64,000 nucleotides of DNA from 13-2-20CM-66-19 sp963760225 (lineage in GTDB: Bacteria; Pseudomonadota; Gammaproteobacteria; Steroidobacterales; Steroidobacteraceae), in the NCBI GenBank assembly GCA_963760225.1, contig CAVXCD010000001.1, positions 806,001-870,000 on the forward strand, in the 5' to 3' direction. The position numbers and the translations under genes were made by a program. The number at the start of each line of letters is the position of its first letter. The first letter of the stretch is position 1. Positions 35,244-43,438 of the stretch are shown one piece after another. Under the pieces are notes generated by a model that was not told the origin of the DNA, did no database searches, and saw only the letters and a list, made by a program, of their open reading frames with translations.

Positions 35244-35708
35244 ATGGCTGAGCAGAAAGAGCAGAAAGAGCCGAAACCGCAGAGCGCCGGCGCAGCGCCG
35301 GCCGCCGCGGCCGCGGCGGGCGCGGCGGCTGCGCCGAAGAAGCCGAAGAAGGCGCGCAAGAACGTGCTCGATGCGATCGCGCACGTGCACGCCTCCTTCA
35401 ACAACACGATCATCACCATCACCGATCGCCAGGGCAACACGCTGTCCTGGGCGACCTCGGGTGGCTGCGGCTTTCGCGGCTCGCGCAAGAGCACGCCGTT
35501 CGCCGCGCAGGTGGCGGCGGAGAAGGCCGGCACCGCCGCGCAGGAGCACGGCGTGAAGAACGTCGAAGTGCGCGTCGGCGGCCCCGGCCCCGGACGCGAG
35601 TCCGCGGTGCGCGCGCTCAACAACTGCGGACTGAAGATCACCAGCATCTCGGATGTCACACCGATCCCGCATAACGGCTGCCGTCCGCCGAAGAAGCGCC
35701 GGGTCTAA
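35244..35708 (+). CDS. rpsK: 30S ribosomal protein S11 with Ala/Lys-rich N-terminus
   Basis: S11 (154 residues; E. coli 129) lines the mRNA exit and E-site region of the platform. The conserved core begins near ARKNVLDAIAHVHASFNNTI and includes GSRKSTPFAAQVAAEKA and VGGPGPGRESAVRALNNCGL. About 25 extra N-terminal residues (EQKEQKEPKPQ followed by a poly-Ala run and KKPKK) precede it. The ATG follows the rpsM stop by three bases, supporting this start. Confidence 0.96.
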   Translation: MAEQKEQKEPKPQSAGAAPAAAAAAGAAAAPKKPKKARKNVLDAIAHVHASFNNTIITITDRQGNTLSWATSGGCGFRGSRKSTPFAAQVAAEKAGTAAQEHGVKNVEVRVGGPGPGRESAVRALNNCGLKITSISDVTPIPHNGCRPPKKRRV

Positions 35709-35725
35709 AGGGGTACGAGGCAACT

Positions 35726-36349
35726 ATGGCGCGTTACACCGGTCCGAAGTGCAAGCTCGCGCGCCGCGAGGGCACTGACCTGTTTCTGAAGAGCGGCGTG
35801 AAGCCGCTGGAAAACAAGTGCAAGTTCACGGTGCCGCCCGGTGGTATCAAGGGCGAGCGCCGTCAGCGCCTGTCCGACTACGGGTTGCAGCTGCGCGAGA
35901 AGCAGAAGCTGCGCCGCATGTACGGCGTGCTGGAGCGCCAGTTCAGCAACTACTACCACGAGGCCGCGCGCAAGGCCGGCGCCACCGGCGAGAACCTGCT
36001 GCGGCTGCTCGAGTGCCGCCTCGACAACGTGGTGTACCGCATGGGCTTCGCCTCGACGCGCGCCGAGGCGCGCCAGCTGGTGAGCCACAAGGCGATCACC
36101 GTCAACGAGAAGCCGGTCACCATCTCCTCCTACCAGGTGAAGGCGGGCGACGTGCTGCAGGTGCGCGAGAAGTCGCGCAAGCAGCTGCGCATCGCCAGCG
36201 CGCTCAACGTCGCGCAGCAGGTGGGCCTGCCCGAATGGGTCGAGGTCAGCGACAAGGAATTCCGCGGCGTCTTCAAGTCGGCGCCGGGTCGGGAGGACAT
36301 CCTCCCCGACATCAACGAGAACCTGGTCGTGGAGCTGTATTCGAAGTGA
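35726..36349 (+). CDS. rpsD: 30S ribosomal protein S4
   Basis: S4 (207 residues; E. coli 206) starts 30S assembly and in E. coli represses the alpha operon. It shows YTGPKCKLARREGTDLFLKS, the core RQRLSDYGLQLREKQKLRRM and the S4 RNA-binding domain LDNVVYRMGFASTRAEARQL. Normal length. The stop is followed by a 96-base gap before rpoA with a small GGGCGC/GCGCCC hairpin (36367-36381). Confidence 0.98.
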   Translation: MARYTGPKCKLARREGTDLFLKSGVKPLENKCKFTVPPGGIKGERRQRLSDYGLQLREKQKLRRMYGVLERQFSNYYHEAARKAGATGENLLRLLECRLDNVVYRMGFASTRAEARQLVSHKAITVNEKPVTISSYQVKAGDVLQVREKSRKQLRIASALNVAQQVGLPEWVEVSDKEFRGVFKSAPGREDILPDINENLVVELYSK

Positions 36350-36445
36350 TCGCACCGGCTTGTAAAGGGCGCCCGGCGCCCCCATACACGCTGGTCCGCC
36401 CGTGTTCCCATGGCGCCGGCTGAGATGTCCGGCAAGGTGTAAGCA

Positions 36446-37450
36446 ATGCAGGCTTCTGTAAGCGAATTTTTGCGGCCGCGCGTGGTGAAGGTGCAACCGG
36501 TGGCGCCGCGCCAGGCGCGCGTGGTGATCGAGCCGTTCGAGCGGGGCTTCGGCCATACGCTCGGCAACGCACTGCGCCGCGTGCTGCTCTCGTCGATGCC
36601 CGGCAGCGCCATCACCGAAGTGGAGATCGACGGGGTGCTGCACGAATACACCAGCATCGAGGGGGTGCAGGAGGACGTGGTCGACATCCTGCTGAACCTC
36701 AAGTCGGTGGCGCTGCGCATGCACTCGCGCGAGTCCGCGGAGCTGCGGCTGCACAAGAAGGGCCCCGGCCCGGTGACCGCCGGCGACATCCAGACCGATC
36801 ACGACATCGAGGTGGTAAACCCCGAGCTCACCATCGCCAACCTCACCAAAGCGGGCGAGCTGTCGATGACGCTGCGCGTCGAGCGCGGCCGCGGCTATCG
36901 TCCGGCGGCCTCCAGGGTCGCCTTCGAGGAGCAGACGCGCCCGATCGGGCGGCTGCAGCTCGATGCTTCGTTCTCGCCGGTGCGGCGCGTGACCTACTCG
37001 GTGGATGCGGCGCGCGTCGAGCAGCGCACCGACCTCGACAAGCTGGTCATCGACATCGAGACCAACGGCACCATCGACGCGGAGGAAGCCATCCGTCGCG
37101 CCGGCAGCATCCTCAAGGACCAGCTGTCGGTGTTCGTCGATCTGCAGGGCGAGGAGGAAGCGGCGACCAAGGTCTCGGAGATGCAGTTCGATCCGATCCT
37201 GCTGCGTCCCGTGGATGAGCTCGAGCTCACCGTGCGCAGCGCCAACTGCCTCAAGGCCGAGAACATCCACTACATCGGCGACCTGGTGCAGCGCACCGAG
37301 GTGGAGCTGCTGCGCACCCCGAACCTCGGCAAGAAGTCGCTCACCGAGATCAAGGAAGTGCTGCAGAGCCACGGCCTCATGCTCGGCATGCGCCTCGATG
37401 GCTGGCCGCCGGCGGGCCTGAAGCACGACGAAGAGCGCGACGTGATCTGA
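36446..37450 (+). CDS. rpoA: DNA-directed RNA polymerase subunit alpha
   Basis: Alpha (334 residues; E. coli 329) forms the dimer scaffold of RNA polymerase. The N-terminal assembly domain includes EPFERGFGHTLGNALRRVLL and SSMPGSAITEVEIDGVLHEY. The C-terminal DNA- and activator-binding domain includes ELTVRSANCLKAENIHYIGD and TPNLGKKSLTEIKEVLQSHG. rplQ follows after 13 bases. Confidence 0.99.
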   Translation: MQASVSEFLRPRVVKVQPVAPRQARVVIEPFERGFGHTLGNALRRVLLSSMPGSAITEVEIDGVLHEYTSIEGVQEDVVDILLNLKSVALRMHSRESAELRLHKKGPGPVTAGDIQTDHDIEVVNPELTIANLTKAGELSMTLRVERGRGYRPAASRVAFEEQTRPIGRLQLDASFSPVRRVTYSVDAARVEQRTDLDKLVIDIETNGTIDAEEAIRRAGSILKDQLSVFVDLQGEEEAATKVSEMQFDPILLRPVDELELTVRSANCLKAENIHYIGDLVQRTEVELLRTPNLGKKSLTEIKEVLQSHGLMLGMRLDGWPPAGLKHDEERDVI

Positions 37451-37463
37451 AGGAACTGAGCGC

Positions 37464-37991
37464 ATGCGTCACCATCTTTCCGGCCGCCAGCTCTCGCGCA
37501 ACAGCGCACACCGTCACGCGCTGATGCGCAACATGTCGGTCGCGCTGCTGCGGCACGAGACGATTCGCACCACGCTGCCCAAGGCGAAGGAGCTGCGTCG
37601 CGTGGTTGAGCCGCTCATCACGCTCGCCAAGAAAGACGGCGACGCCAATCGCCGCCTGGCGTTCTCGAGGCTGCGCGACACCGCGGTGGTCGAGAAGCTG
37701 TTCGCTGATCTCGGTCCGCGCTTTCGCGCGCGGCCGGGTGGCTACACGCGCATCCTGCGCATGATGCCGCGCCCGGGTGATTCGGCTCCCATGGCACTGA
37801 TGCAGCTCGTCGAGGGGCCCGCGCCGGTGGCGGTCGAGGAGCCCACCGAGACGAAGAAGAAGACGGCGCGGCGCACCAAGGCCAAGGTAGCCGAGAAGAG
37901 CGCGGCGAAACCGAAGGCGAAGGCCGAGGAGCGGGCCGAGCCGGCCGAGGCGCCGAAGAAGCGCACGCGCAGGAAGAAGGTCGCGGCCTGA
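37464..37991 (+). CDS. rplQ: 50S ribosomal protein L17 with Lys/Ala-rich C-terminus
   Basis: L17 (175 residues; E. coli 127) lies near the tunnel exit. The family start MRHHLSGRQLSRNSAHRHAL and VALLRHETIRTTLPKAKELR are present, and the normal domain ends near RMMPRPGDSAPMALMQLVEG. About 45-50 extra residues rich in Lys, Ala, Glu and Thr follow, ending KKRTRRKKVAA. It is the last gene of the ribosomal superoperon; a short AGCGCC/GGCGCT hairpin (38009-38024) follows but has no T-run. Confidence 0.97.
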   Translation: MRHHLSGRQLSRNSAHRHALMRNMSVALLRHETIRTTLPKAKELRRVVEPLITLAKKDGDANRRLAFSRLRDTAVVEKLFADLGPRFRARPGGYTRILRMMPRPGDSAPMALMQLVEGPAPVAVEEPTETKKKTARRTKAKVAEKSAAKPKAKAEERAEPAEAPKKRTRRKKVAA

Positions 37992-38056
37992 AATTTGCGT
38001 CCGGTGCAAGCGCCGCCGGGCGCTGCGCCGCGTGAGTGACGAGGGGAGGCTAGCTC

Positions 38057-38446
38057 ATGAGTTTTACTTCGGAATTCAAAGAGTTCGCGATGAAGGGGAG
38101 CGTCATCGACCTCGCCGTCGGTGTCGTGATCGGCGGCGCGTTCGGCAAGATCGTCGTCTCCCTGGTGGCCGATGTGGTCATGCCCGCGCTCTCCCCGCTC
38201 ATCGGCAGCGTCAATTTCACCGACCTCGCGGTGCGCATCTCGACGGATGCGGCGGGCAAGCCGGTGCTGCTCAAGTACGGCTCGTTCCTGCAGACCGCCT
38301 TCGAGTTCATCGTCATCGCGCTGTGCATCTTCATCGTGATCAAGGGCATCAACCGCCTGAAGCGGCCGGCGCCCGCCGCACCCGCCCCACCCACGAAGAC
38401 GGAAGCATTGTTGCAGGAAATCAGGGATCTGCTGGCAAAACGGTAG
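38057..38446 (+). CDS. mscL: Large-conductance mechanosensitive channel MscL
   Basis: MscL (129 residues) opens under membrane tension to release solutes during hypo-osmotic shock. The cytoplasmic amphipathic start FTSEFKEFAMKGSVIDLAVG leads into TM1 (VVIGGAFGKIVVSLVADVVM), and TM2 is FEFIVIALCIFIVIKGINRL. The C-terminal bundle helix ends TEALLQEIRDLLAKR after an Ala/Pro linker. A GGGGAGG ribosome-binding site precedes the ATG. It ends ten bases before the convergent peptidase gene. Confidence 0.97.
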   Translation: MSFTSEFKEFAMKGSVIDLAVGVVIGGAFGKIVVSLVADVVMPALSPLIGSVNFTDLAVRISTDAAGKPVLLKYGSFLQTAFEFIVIALCIFIVIKGINRLKRPAPAAPAPPTKTEALLQEIRDLLAKR

Positions 38447-38455
38447 GTCTTTGTT

Positions 38456-39805
38456 TCACTGGGCGAACGCGTTGCGCGTGAGGTTCTCACACCCGTCACG
38501 CGTCACGGCGAGGTCGTCTTCGATGCGGATGCCACCGAAGCGCGCGAGCGCTTCGACTCTGGGCCAGTTGATGTGCCGTCCGCGGCCATCGCTGCGCGCC
38601 GCCTCCAGCAGCTGCCCGATGAAATAGATCCCCGGCTCCATCGTCACGACGAAGCCTTCCTCGAGCGTACGCGTCAGGCGCAGGTACGGATGTCCGTCGG
38701 GGCGCGGGATCTCGCCACCCGCCGGTGAGCGTAGGAAGCCGCCGACGTCGTGCACCTCGAGCCCGAGCAGGTGTCCGATGCCATGCGGCAGGAACACGCG
38801 CGTCACGCCGCTGGCCACGGCTTCCTCGGCGCTGCAGCGGATGAGGTCCGCCTCGCGCAGCAGCTCGCCGGTGAGGCGGTGCGCGAGCAGCTGCACTTCG
38901 CGCCAGTCGACTCCGGGGCGCACCGCAGCACATAGCGCCTGCTGCATGCGATCCATGCGGCCGATGAGCGCCTCGAACTCGGCATCTGCCGCGCAGTAGG
39001 TGCGCGTGATGTCGCAGGCGTAGCCGGCGAATTCGGCGCCGGCGTCGATGAGCAGCGAGAGCCGCTCGCGTGGGCGCTGCTTCTCCAGCACCTGGTAGTG
39101 CAGCACGGCGCCGCCGGCATTGAGCGCAATGATCGGATTGTAGGGAAGTTCCTGCTCGCGCAGCCCGCACGCCCCGATGAACGCCAGCTCGATCTCGAAC
39201 TCGGAAAGTCCGGCGCGGAACGCGCTGAGCGCGGCGCGGTGTCCGAGCACTCCGAGGCGGCTCGCTTCGCGCAGGCACTCGAGCTCGTAGCTCGACTTCA
39301 CGGCGCGCCCATAATCGAGCCGTTGCATCAGCGGCCGGGGGTTCACGGCGCCGACCCCCCAGGCGGCCAGCTCGACGAACGCGTCACCGATGTAGGCGGC
39401 TGCCGAGAGGTCGGCCGGCAGCAGGGCGCGTGCCGCGGCGCGGTCGGCGGCCGTGCGGATGTCGAAGTGGCGCACCCAGTAGCCTTGCGGCAGCTCAACG
39501 GGCTTGTACCAATAGTCCTGCGGGCGCTCGAGGATCAGCCGCGGGCGCGTTCCAGGCTCGAACCAGACGAAGCTTCCGGGCGCATCCGGAAGCGGCGCCC
39601 ACACCTTGAAAGGAGCGTTCGCCACGAACGGATAGGTCCGGTCATCCTCGAAGACCGCCAGCGGGCTGCCGGCGTATACCAGCAGCCCCTTGAAGCCACA
39701 CGCCGCCAGCGCGTGTGCACTGCGTTCGCACAGCGCTGCCACGTGCGCGGCGAAGGAGCGCTCGAGCCTAACCTGCAGTTCGCGTTGCGCTTGCGCTTCA
39801 GACAT
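38456..39805 (-). CDS. pepQ: PepQ-like Xaa-Pro dipeptidase
   Basis: A 449-residue metallopeptidase of the M24 family, close in length to PepQ (443), which cleaves Xaa-Pro dipeptides in the cytosol. Probable metal ligands are visible: two Asp in LIDAGAEFAGYACDITRTY, His in LPHGIGHLLGLEVHDVGGF, Glu in VTMEPGIYF and the final Glu in RIEDDLAVT. The ATG at 39805 (MSEAQAQREL) follows a GGGGTTGGA ribosome site; the open frame extends farther upstream but only through a non-conserved region. It is divergent from a small lipoprotein gene. Confidence 0.92.
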   Translation of the reverse strand: MSEAQAQRELQVRLERSFAAHVAALCERSAHALAACGFKGLLVYAGSPLAVFEDDRTYPFVANAPFKVWAPLPDAPGSFVWFEPGTRPRLILERPQDYWYKPVELPQGYWVRHFDIRTAADRAAARALLPADLSAAAYIGDAFVELAAWGVGAVNPRPLMQRLDYGRAVKSSYELECLREASRLGVLGHRAALSAFRAGLSEFEIELAFIGACGLREQELPYNPIIALNAGGAVLHYQVLEKQRPRERLSLLIDAGAEFAGYACDITRTYCAADAEFEALIGRMDRMQQALCAAVRPGVDWREVQLLAHRLTGELLREADLIRCSAEEAVASGVTRVFLPHGIGHLLGLEVHDVGGFLRSPAGGEIPRPDGHPYLRLTRTLEEGFVVTMEPGIYFIGQLLEAARSDGRGRHINWPRVEALARFGGIRIEDDLAVTRDGCENLTRNAFAQ

Positions 39806-39879
39806 TCCAACCCCCTGACACTGTCGCCCTGAACAGACAAACGACGGTGGTGACCAATTTCCAATCGTACCGGGACTTC

Positions 39880-39926
39880 TATAGAATTTGGCCTCCGCGC
39901 ATGCGGAACGACCCACCAGGGGTCGT
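39880..39926 (+). promoter_or_regulatory. Probable -10 region and 5'-leader hairpin of the small lipoprotein gene
   Basis: TATAGAAT (39880-39887) is a good -10-like sequence, but no convincing -35 was found at the right distance. Downstream, ACGACCC (39908-39914) and GGGTCGT (39920-39926) form a perfect hairpin with loop ACCAG in the expected untranslated leader, about 44 bases before the start codon. Function of the hairpin is unknown. Confidence 0.45.
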
Positions 39927-39970
39927 CGTCTTACCCATACAACTCTTGCTTCTCTTCGGGGTACCGATCG

Positions 39971-40246
39971 ATGAACACCAAACTTGCTCTTAGCGCAATC
40001 GTTGCCGCGCTGATGCTCACGGCCTGCGCGAAGCAGGAATCCGCAGGCTCTGATCAGGCTGCAGCTCCTCCTGCTCCGTCGGCTCCGGCCAGCGACTCCA
40101 GCCAGGCGGCACCGCCTGCCGCTGGTGCTGACCAGGCGGCTCCGGCTGCGGGGACCACGGGCTCTGGCGACGCTTCGTCTGCCCCGGGTGCGGCCGCTCC
40201 GGCCACGCCGCCGCCGGCTGACTCGAGCACGCCGCCGAAGCAGTAA
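39971..40246 (+). CDS. Small Ala/Pro-rich lipoprotein
   Basis: A 91-residue predicted lipoprotein. The signal peptide ends at lipobox LTAC, with the lipidated Cys at about residue 19; the mature part is almost entirely Ala, Pro, Ser, Gly and Asp, with no recognisable domain. Such proteins may act as disordered surface or spacer lipoproteins, but function is unknown. A terminator-like hairpin follows. It is divergent from the peptidase gene. Confidence 0.8.
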   Translation: MNTKLALSAIVAALMLTACAKQESAGSDQAAAPPAPSAPASDSSQAAPPAAGADQAAPAAGTTGSGDASSAPGAAAPATPPPADSSTPPKQ

Positions 40247-40275
40247 GCTTTCGCGCTTACCGCTTTAAGGAACAC

Positions 40276-40311
40276 GGCCTGGACGGTTCGCGCGGGCGAG
40301 CTGTCCAGGCC
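40276..40311 (+). terminator. Hairpin after the small lipoprotein gene
   Basis: GGCCTGGAC (40276-40284) pairs perfectly with GTCCAGGCC (40303-40311) around an 18-base loop, followed by GCTTTCGTT. The stem is strong and the T-tract weak. It separates the lipoprotein gene from the GNAT gene and probably terminates or stabilises the lipoprotein transcript. Confidence 0.65.
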
Positions 40312-40331
40312 GCTTTCGTTGCGGGCATGTC

Positions 40332-40853
40332 ATGGCAGTGCAAAGCGTCAGCGTGCGCGATGCGCGGGCCGCACCGGCGGACCGGCTGTGGATCCAGAGC
40401 GTCTATCGCGAGTATCTCGATGACCTCAATCCCGGCACGGGACTGTTTCCGCGGCTCGGTGAAGTCGGGCACCGTGAGCCGGACCTGATCGCGCACTGGT
40501 TCGGCGATCCGAATACCTATCCGCTCGTGATCGTAAAGGGCAGCGAGCCGGTCGGCTTTGCGCGCGTGGTGCGCTCGGTCGCCGGTGCGGCGCAGCCGCG
40601 CATCGACTACCGCATGGGCGAGTTCTTCGTGACGCGCGCGCGGCGGCGCCTCGGCGTCGGCCGCACGGCCGTGCAGCTGATCCTCAGCCGCTTCGCCGGA
40701 CGCTGGGAGATCACCGAATATCTGCGCAACGCCGCGGCGGTGAGCTTCTGGCGCCGAGTGGTGGCCAGCTACACGCAGGGCAGCTACCAGGAGCGCATCG
40801 TCAACGGCGAAGTGCACCAGGTGTTCGATTCCGTGAAGCCGCGTCCGGCGTAG
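40332..40853 (+). CDS. GNAT family N-acetyltransferase
   Basis: A 173-residue GNAT protein. The N-terminal part includes VRDARAAPADRLWIQSVYRE, and the acetyl-CoA loop is in MGEFFVTRARRRLGVGRTAV, followed by ITEYLRNAAAVSFWRRVVAS. Substrate is unknown. Its last 53 bases overlap the convergent small membrane-protein gene downstream of feoB. Confidence 0.85.
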   Translation: MAVQSVSVRDARAAPADRLWIQSVYREYLDDLNPGTGLFPRLGEVGHREPDLIAHWFGDPNTYPLVIVKGSEPVGFARVVRSVAGAAQPRIDYRMGEFFVTRARRRLGVGRTAVQLILSRFAGRWEITEYLRNAAAVSFWRRVVASYTQGSYQERIVNGEVHQVFDSVKPRPA

Positions 40854-41067
40854 CCGGCGGCGTGCAGCCGCCGCACGCGGAAGATTGCCGTGCCAGCAGC
40901 CGCGCGCGCAGCCGTGCGCGCCACGGCGCACGCGCAACCCCGGGCAGCTTGCCGAGCGCATCGAGCGTGCGCAGCCGCAGGGCGACCGACATCAGGCGCC
41001 ACGCGGCGAACAGCGCGCACGCGAGCACCAGCACGCCCGTGAGCCACTGCTGCAGCAGCACGCTCAT
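40801..41067 (-). CDS. Small membrane protein linked to FeoB
   Basis: An 88-residue protein with one N-terminal membrane segment (LLQQWLTGVLVLACALFAAW), a basic middle (ARAPWRARLRARLL) and a short Cys motif SACGGC near residue 65. Its ATG overlaps the feoB stop in ATGA, so it is almost certainly cotranslated with FeoB. Small Cys-bearing membrane proteins often accompany FeoB; this one may serve a similar accessory role in iron uptake. It overlaps the convergent GNAT gene by 53 bases. Confidence 0.72.
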   Translation of the reverse strand: MSVLLQQWLTGVLVLACALFAAWRLMSVALRLRTLDALGKLPGVARAPWRARLRARLLARQSSACGGCTPPATPDAASRNRTPGALRR

Positions 41068-42974
41068 CCGCTACCGCCGCCGAGCGCGAGTGCCACCCGG
41101 TAGGTGATGAACGCGCCCAGGTAGGCGAGCGCGAACAGGTACAGCGCCATGTACAGCGGGTAACGCCAGGAGTTGGTCTCGCGCTTGACGACCGCGAGCG
41201 TCGACAGGCACTGGGGCGCGAACACGTACCAGGCGAGCAGCGACAGGCCGGTGGCGACGCTCCAGCCGCGCGCGATCACCGGCTGCAGCGCGCCCGCCAC
41301 GTCGCTCGCGCCGGACATCGCGTACACCGTGCCGAGCGCGCTCACCGCCACCTCGCGCGCGGCGAGCCCCGGAACCAGTGCAATCGAGATCTGCCAGTTG
41401 AAGCCGAGCGGCGCGAACAGGTACTCGAGTCCGCGGCCGAGCAGCCCCGCGATGCTGTACTGGATGGCGGGCCCGGTGGCACCCGGCGGCGGCGCCGGGA
41501 AGCTGGCGAGGAACCACAGCACCACGATCAGCGTCAGGATGATGGTGCCGACGCGCGTGAGGAAGATGCGCGTGCGCTCCCACAAGCCGAGCGCGAGGTT
41601 CGCCAGGTGCGGCAGGCGGTACTCCGGCAGCTCGAGCAGCAGCGGCCGGTAGTCCCCGCGCATCACCGTACGCTTGAGAACGAAGGCGACCGCCAGCGCG
41701 CTGGCGATTCCCGCCAGGTAGAGCGTGAACAGCACCAGCCCGCGCAGGTTGAACACGCCCACCGCGCGCGGCGGGATGAAGGCGCCGATCAGCAGCGCGT
41801 ACACCGGCAACCGCGCCGAGCAGGTCATGAGGGGCGCGATCATGATGGTGGCCAGGCGGTCGCGCCGTGACGGAATGGTGCGCGTGGCCATGATTCCGGG
41901 AATGGCGCAGGCGAAGCTCGACAGCAGCGGAATGAAAGCGCGTCCCGACAGTCCGGCGCGTCCCATGAGGCGGTCGAGCATGTAGGCGGCACGCGGCAGG
42001 TAGCCGGAGTCCTCCAGTGCCAGGATGAACAGGAACAGGATGAGGATCTGCGGCAGAAACACCAGCACGCTGCCGGTGCCGGCGATCACGCCGTCGAGCA
42101 GCAGCCCGCGCAGCGGGCCCGGCGGCAGCACGCTGCTCAAGTGAGCGGCGAGCGACTGCACGCCGGTGTTGATGAGATTCTGCGGTGCGCGTGCCCAGCT
42201 GAATACCGCCTGGAACATGAGAAACAGCACGCTCGCGAGCAGCACGGGACCTGCGATCGGATGCAGCACCACCGCGTCGAGTCGCTCGAGCGCCGCCTGG
42301 CGCGGCGGCACGCGGTAGCCGCTCTCCGCGAGCACACGCCGCACTTCGCGCTGCGTGGCCTCGATGGCGGCGGCATCCGCCGGCGGCGGCGCGCTCGGCG
42401 TCCGGCGGTGGTGCGCCAGCGCCCGTGCGCTTGAGCCGTAGTTCTCGATGGCTTCGACGAGCGCACGCTCGCCGCCCGCCCGCACGGCCACCGTCGGCAC
42501 CACCGGCACGCCCAGCGCACGTTCGAGTGCGGCGCGGTCGAGCTGATAGCCGCGCTGCGCGGCGACATCGCTCATGTTGAGCGCCACGATCATCGGTACG
42601 CCGAGGCGCTTGAGATCGAGTACCAGCCGCAGGTTGAGGCGCAGGTTGGTCGCATCGACCACGCACACCAGCAGGTCGGGTGCCGGCTCGACCGCGTGGC
42701 GCCCGAGCACCACATCGCGCGCGATGGCCTCATCGAGCGTCGCGGGCTCGAGACTGTAGGCGCCGGGCAGATCGACCACGCGGTAGGTGCGGCCGCTGCG
42801 CGGACCGCTGAGCCGGCCTTCCTTGCGCTCGACGGTGACGCCGGGGTAGTTGGCGACTTTCTGCCGGCTGCCGGTGAGACGATTGAAGAGTGCGGTCTTG
42901 CCGCAGTTCGGGACGCCGATGAGCGAGAGGCTGAGCTGCGGCGCGGCGACGGCCACCGCCGCGGGAGCGTTCAT
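41064..42974 (-). CDS. feoB: Ferrous iron transporter FeoB, short form
   Basis: FeoB (636 residues; E. coli 773) is the inner-membrane Fe2+ permease with a cytosolic GTPase domain. G1 is GVPNCGKTALFNRLTG, G3 DLPGAYSLEP and G4 NMSD. The membrane part includes the conserved LPRAAYMLDRLMGRAGLSGR and AIPGIMATRTIPSRRDRLAT. The shorter length is typical of some proteobacterial FeoB proteins. ATGA overlaps link it to feoA upstream and the small membrane protein downstream. Confidence 0.95.
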   Translation of the reverse strand: MNAPAAVAVAAPQLSLSLIGVPNCGKTALFNRLTGSRQKVANYPGVTVERKEGRLSGPRSGRTYRVVDLPGAYSLEPATLDEAIARDVVLGRHAVEPAPDLLVCVVDATNLRLNLRLVLDLKRLGVPMIVALNMSDVAAQRGYQLDRAALERALGVPVVPTVAVRAGGERALVEAIENYGSSARALAHHRRTPSAPPPADAAAIEATQREVRRVLAESGYRVPPRQAALERLDAVVLHPIAGPVLLASVLFLMFQAVFSWARAPQNLINTGVQSLAAHLSSVLPPGPLRGLLLDGVIAGTGSVLVFLPQILILFLFILALEDSGYLPRAAYMLDRLMGRAGLSGRAFIPLLSSFACAIPGIMATRTIPSRRDRLATIMIAPLMTCSARLPVYALLIGAFIPPRAVGVFNLRGLVLFTLYLAGIASALAVAFVLKRTVMRGDYRPLLLELPEYRLPHLANLALGLWERTRIFLTRVGTIILTLIVVLWFLASFPAPPPGATGPAIQYSIAGLLGRGLEYLFAPLGFNWQISIALVPGLAAREVAVSALGTVYAMSGASDVAGALQPVIARGWSVATGLSLLAWYVFAPQCLSTLAVVKRETNSWRYPLYMALYLFALAYLGAFITYRVALALGGGSG

Positions 42975-43345
42975 GGATGCTGCAGCTCGACCCGCTCGCC
43001 GGCGATGCTGCTCACGCTGTAGTGTGAGGCGGATCGGGAGTGCTGCAGTTGCACGCGCACGCTCTGTGCCTCGCGACGTCGCAACGCCAGCGTCGTGTGC
43101 CCCACGCGCACCACGAAGGGATCGCGCCCGGGGCGCGCCTCCGTCAGGATTTCGATGTGCTCGCCGGGCACGAAGCCCAGCTCGAGGAGCCGTCGCTCGA
43201 GCGCGGAGAGCGGCGTACCGGTCGCGCCGACTCCCACCACGCGACCGCGCGCACCGGGGGACAGTGCCGCAAGGCTCGTAAAGCCACCCTCAGTGGCGAG
43301 ATCCGCCAGGGGGCCAGCCGGCGCAACGGCAGCTGCAGCGTTCAT
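42971..43345 (-). CDS. feoA: FeoA family ferrous iron transport protein
   Basis: FeoA (124 residues; most about 75-90) is a small SH3-like protein needed for FeoB activity. The core reads LSPGARGRVVGVGATGTPLS, then LERRLLELGFVPGEHIEIL and VVRVGHTTLALRRREAQSV. An N-terminal extension of about 30 residues and a C-terminal tail of about 25 are longer than usual. Its stop overlaps the feoB start. A Fur box lies 14 bases upstream. Confidence 0.92.
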   Translation of the reverse strand: MNAAAAVAPAGPLADLATEGGFTSLAALSPGARGRVVGVGATGTPLSALERRLLELGFVPGEHIEILTEARPGRDPFVVRVGHTTLALRRREAQSVRVQLQHSRSASHYSVSSIAGERVELQHP

Positions 43346-43358
43346 GCTCGCCAGTATG

Positions 43359-43377
43359 AATGAGAACGGTTCGCATT
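43359..43377 (-). promoter_or_regulatory. Fur box upstream of feoA
   Basis: AATGAGAACGGTTCGCATT is an inverted repeat (AATGaGAA / TTCgCATT around CGG) close to the classical Fur operator. It sits 14 bases before the feoA ATG, where a Fe2+-Fur dimer would block transcription or initiation. Iron-repressed expression of feoAB is the expected result. Confidence 0.85.
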
Positions 43378-43438
43378 TGCAATCGTATTGCCGCGGGGGT
43401 AGGTGGCTTTCCTGCCGGATAGCGTTACTGCCAGAAAT

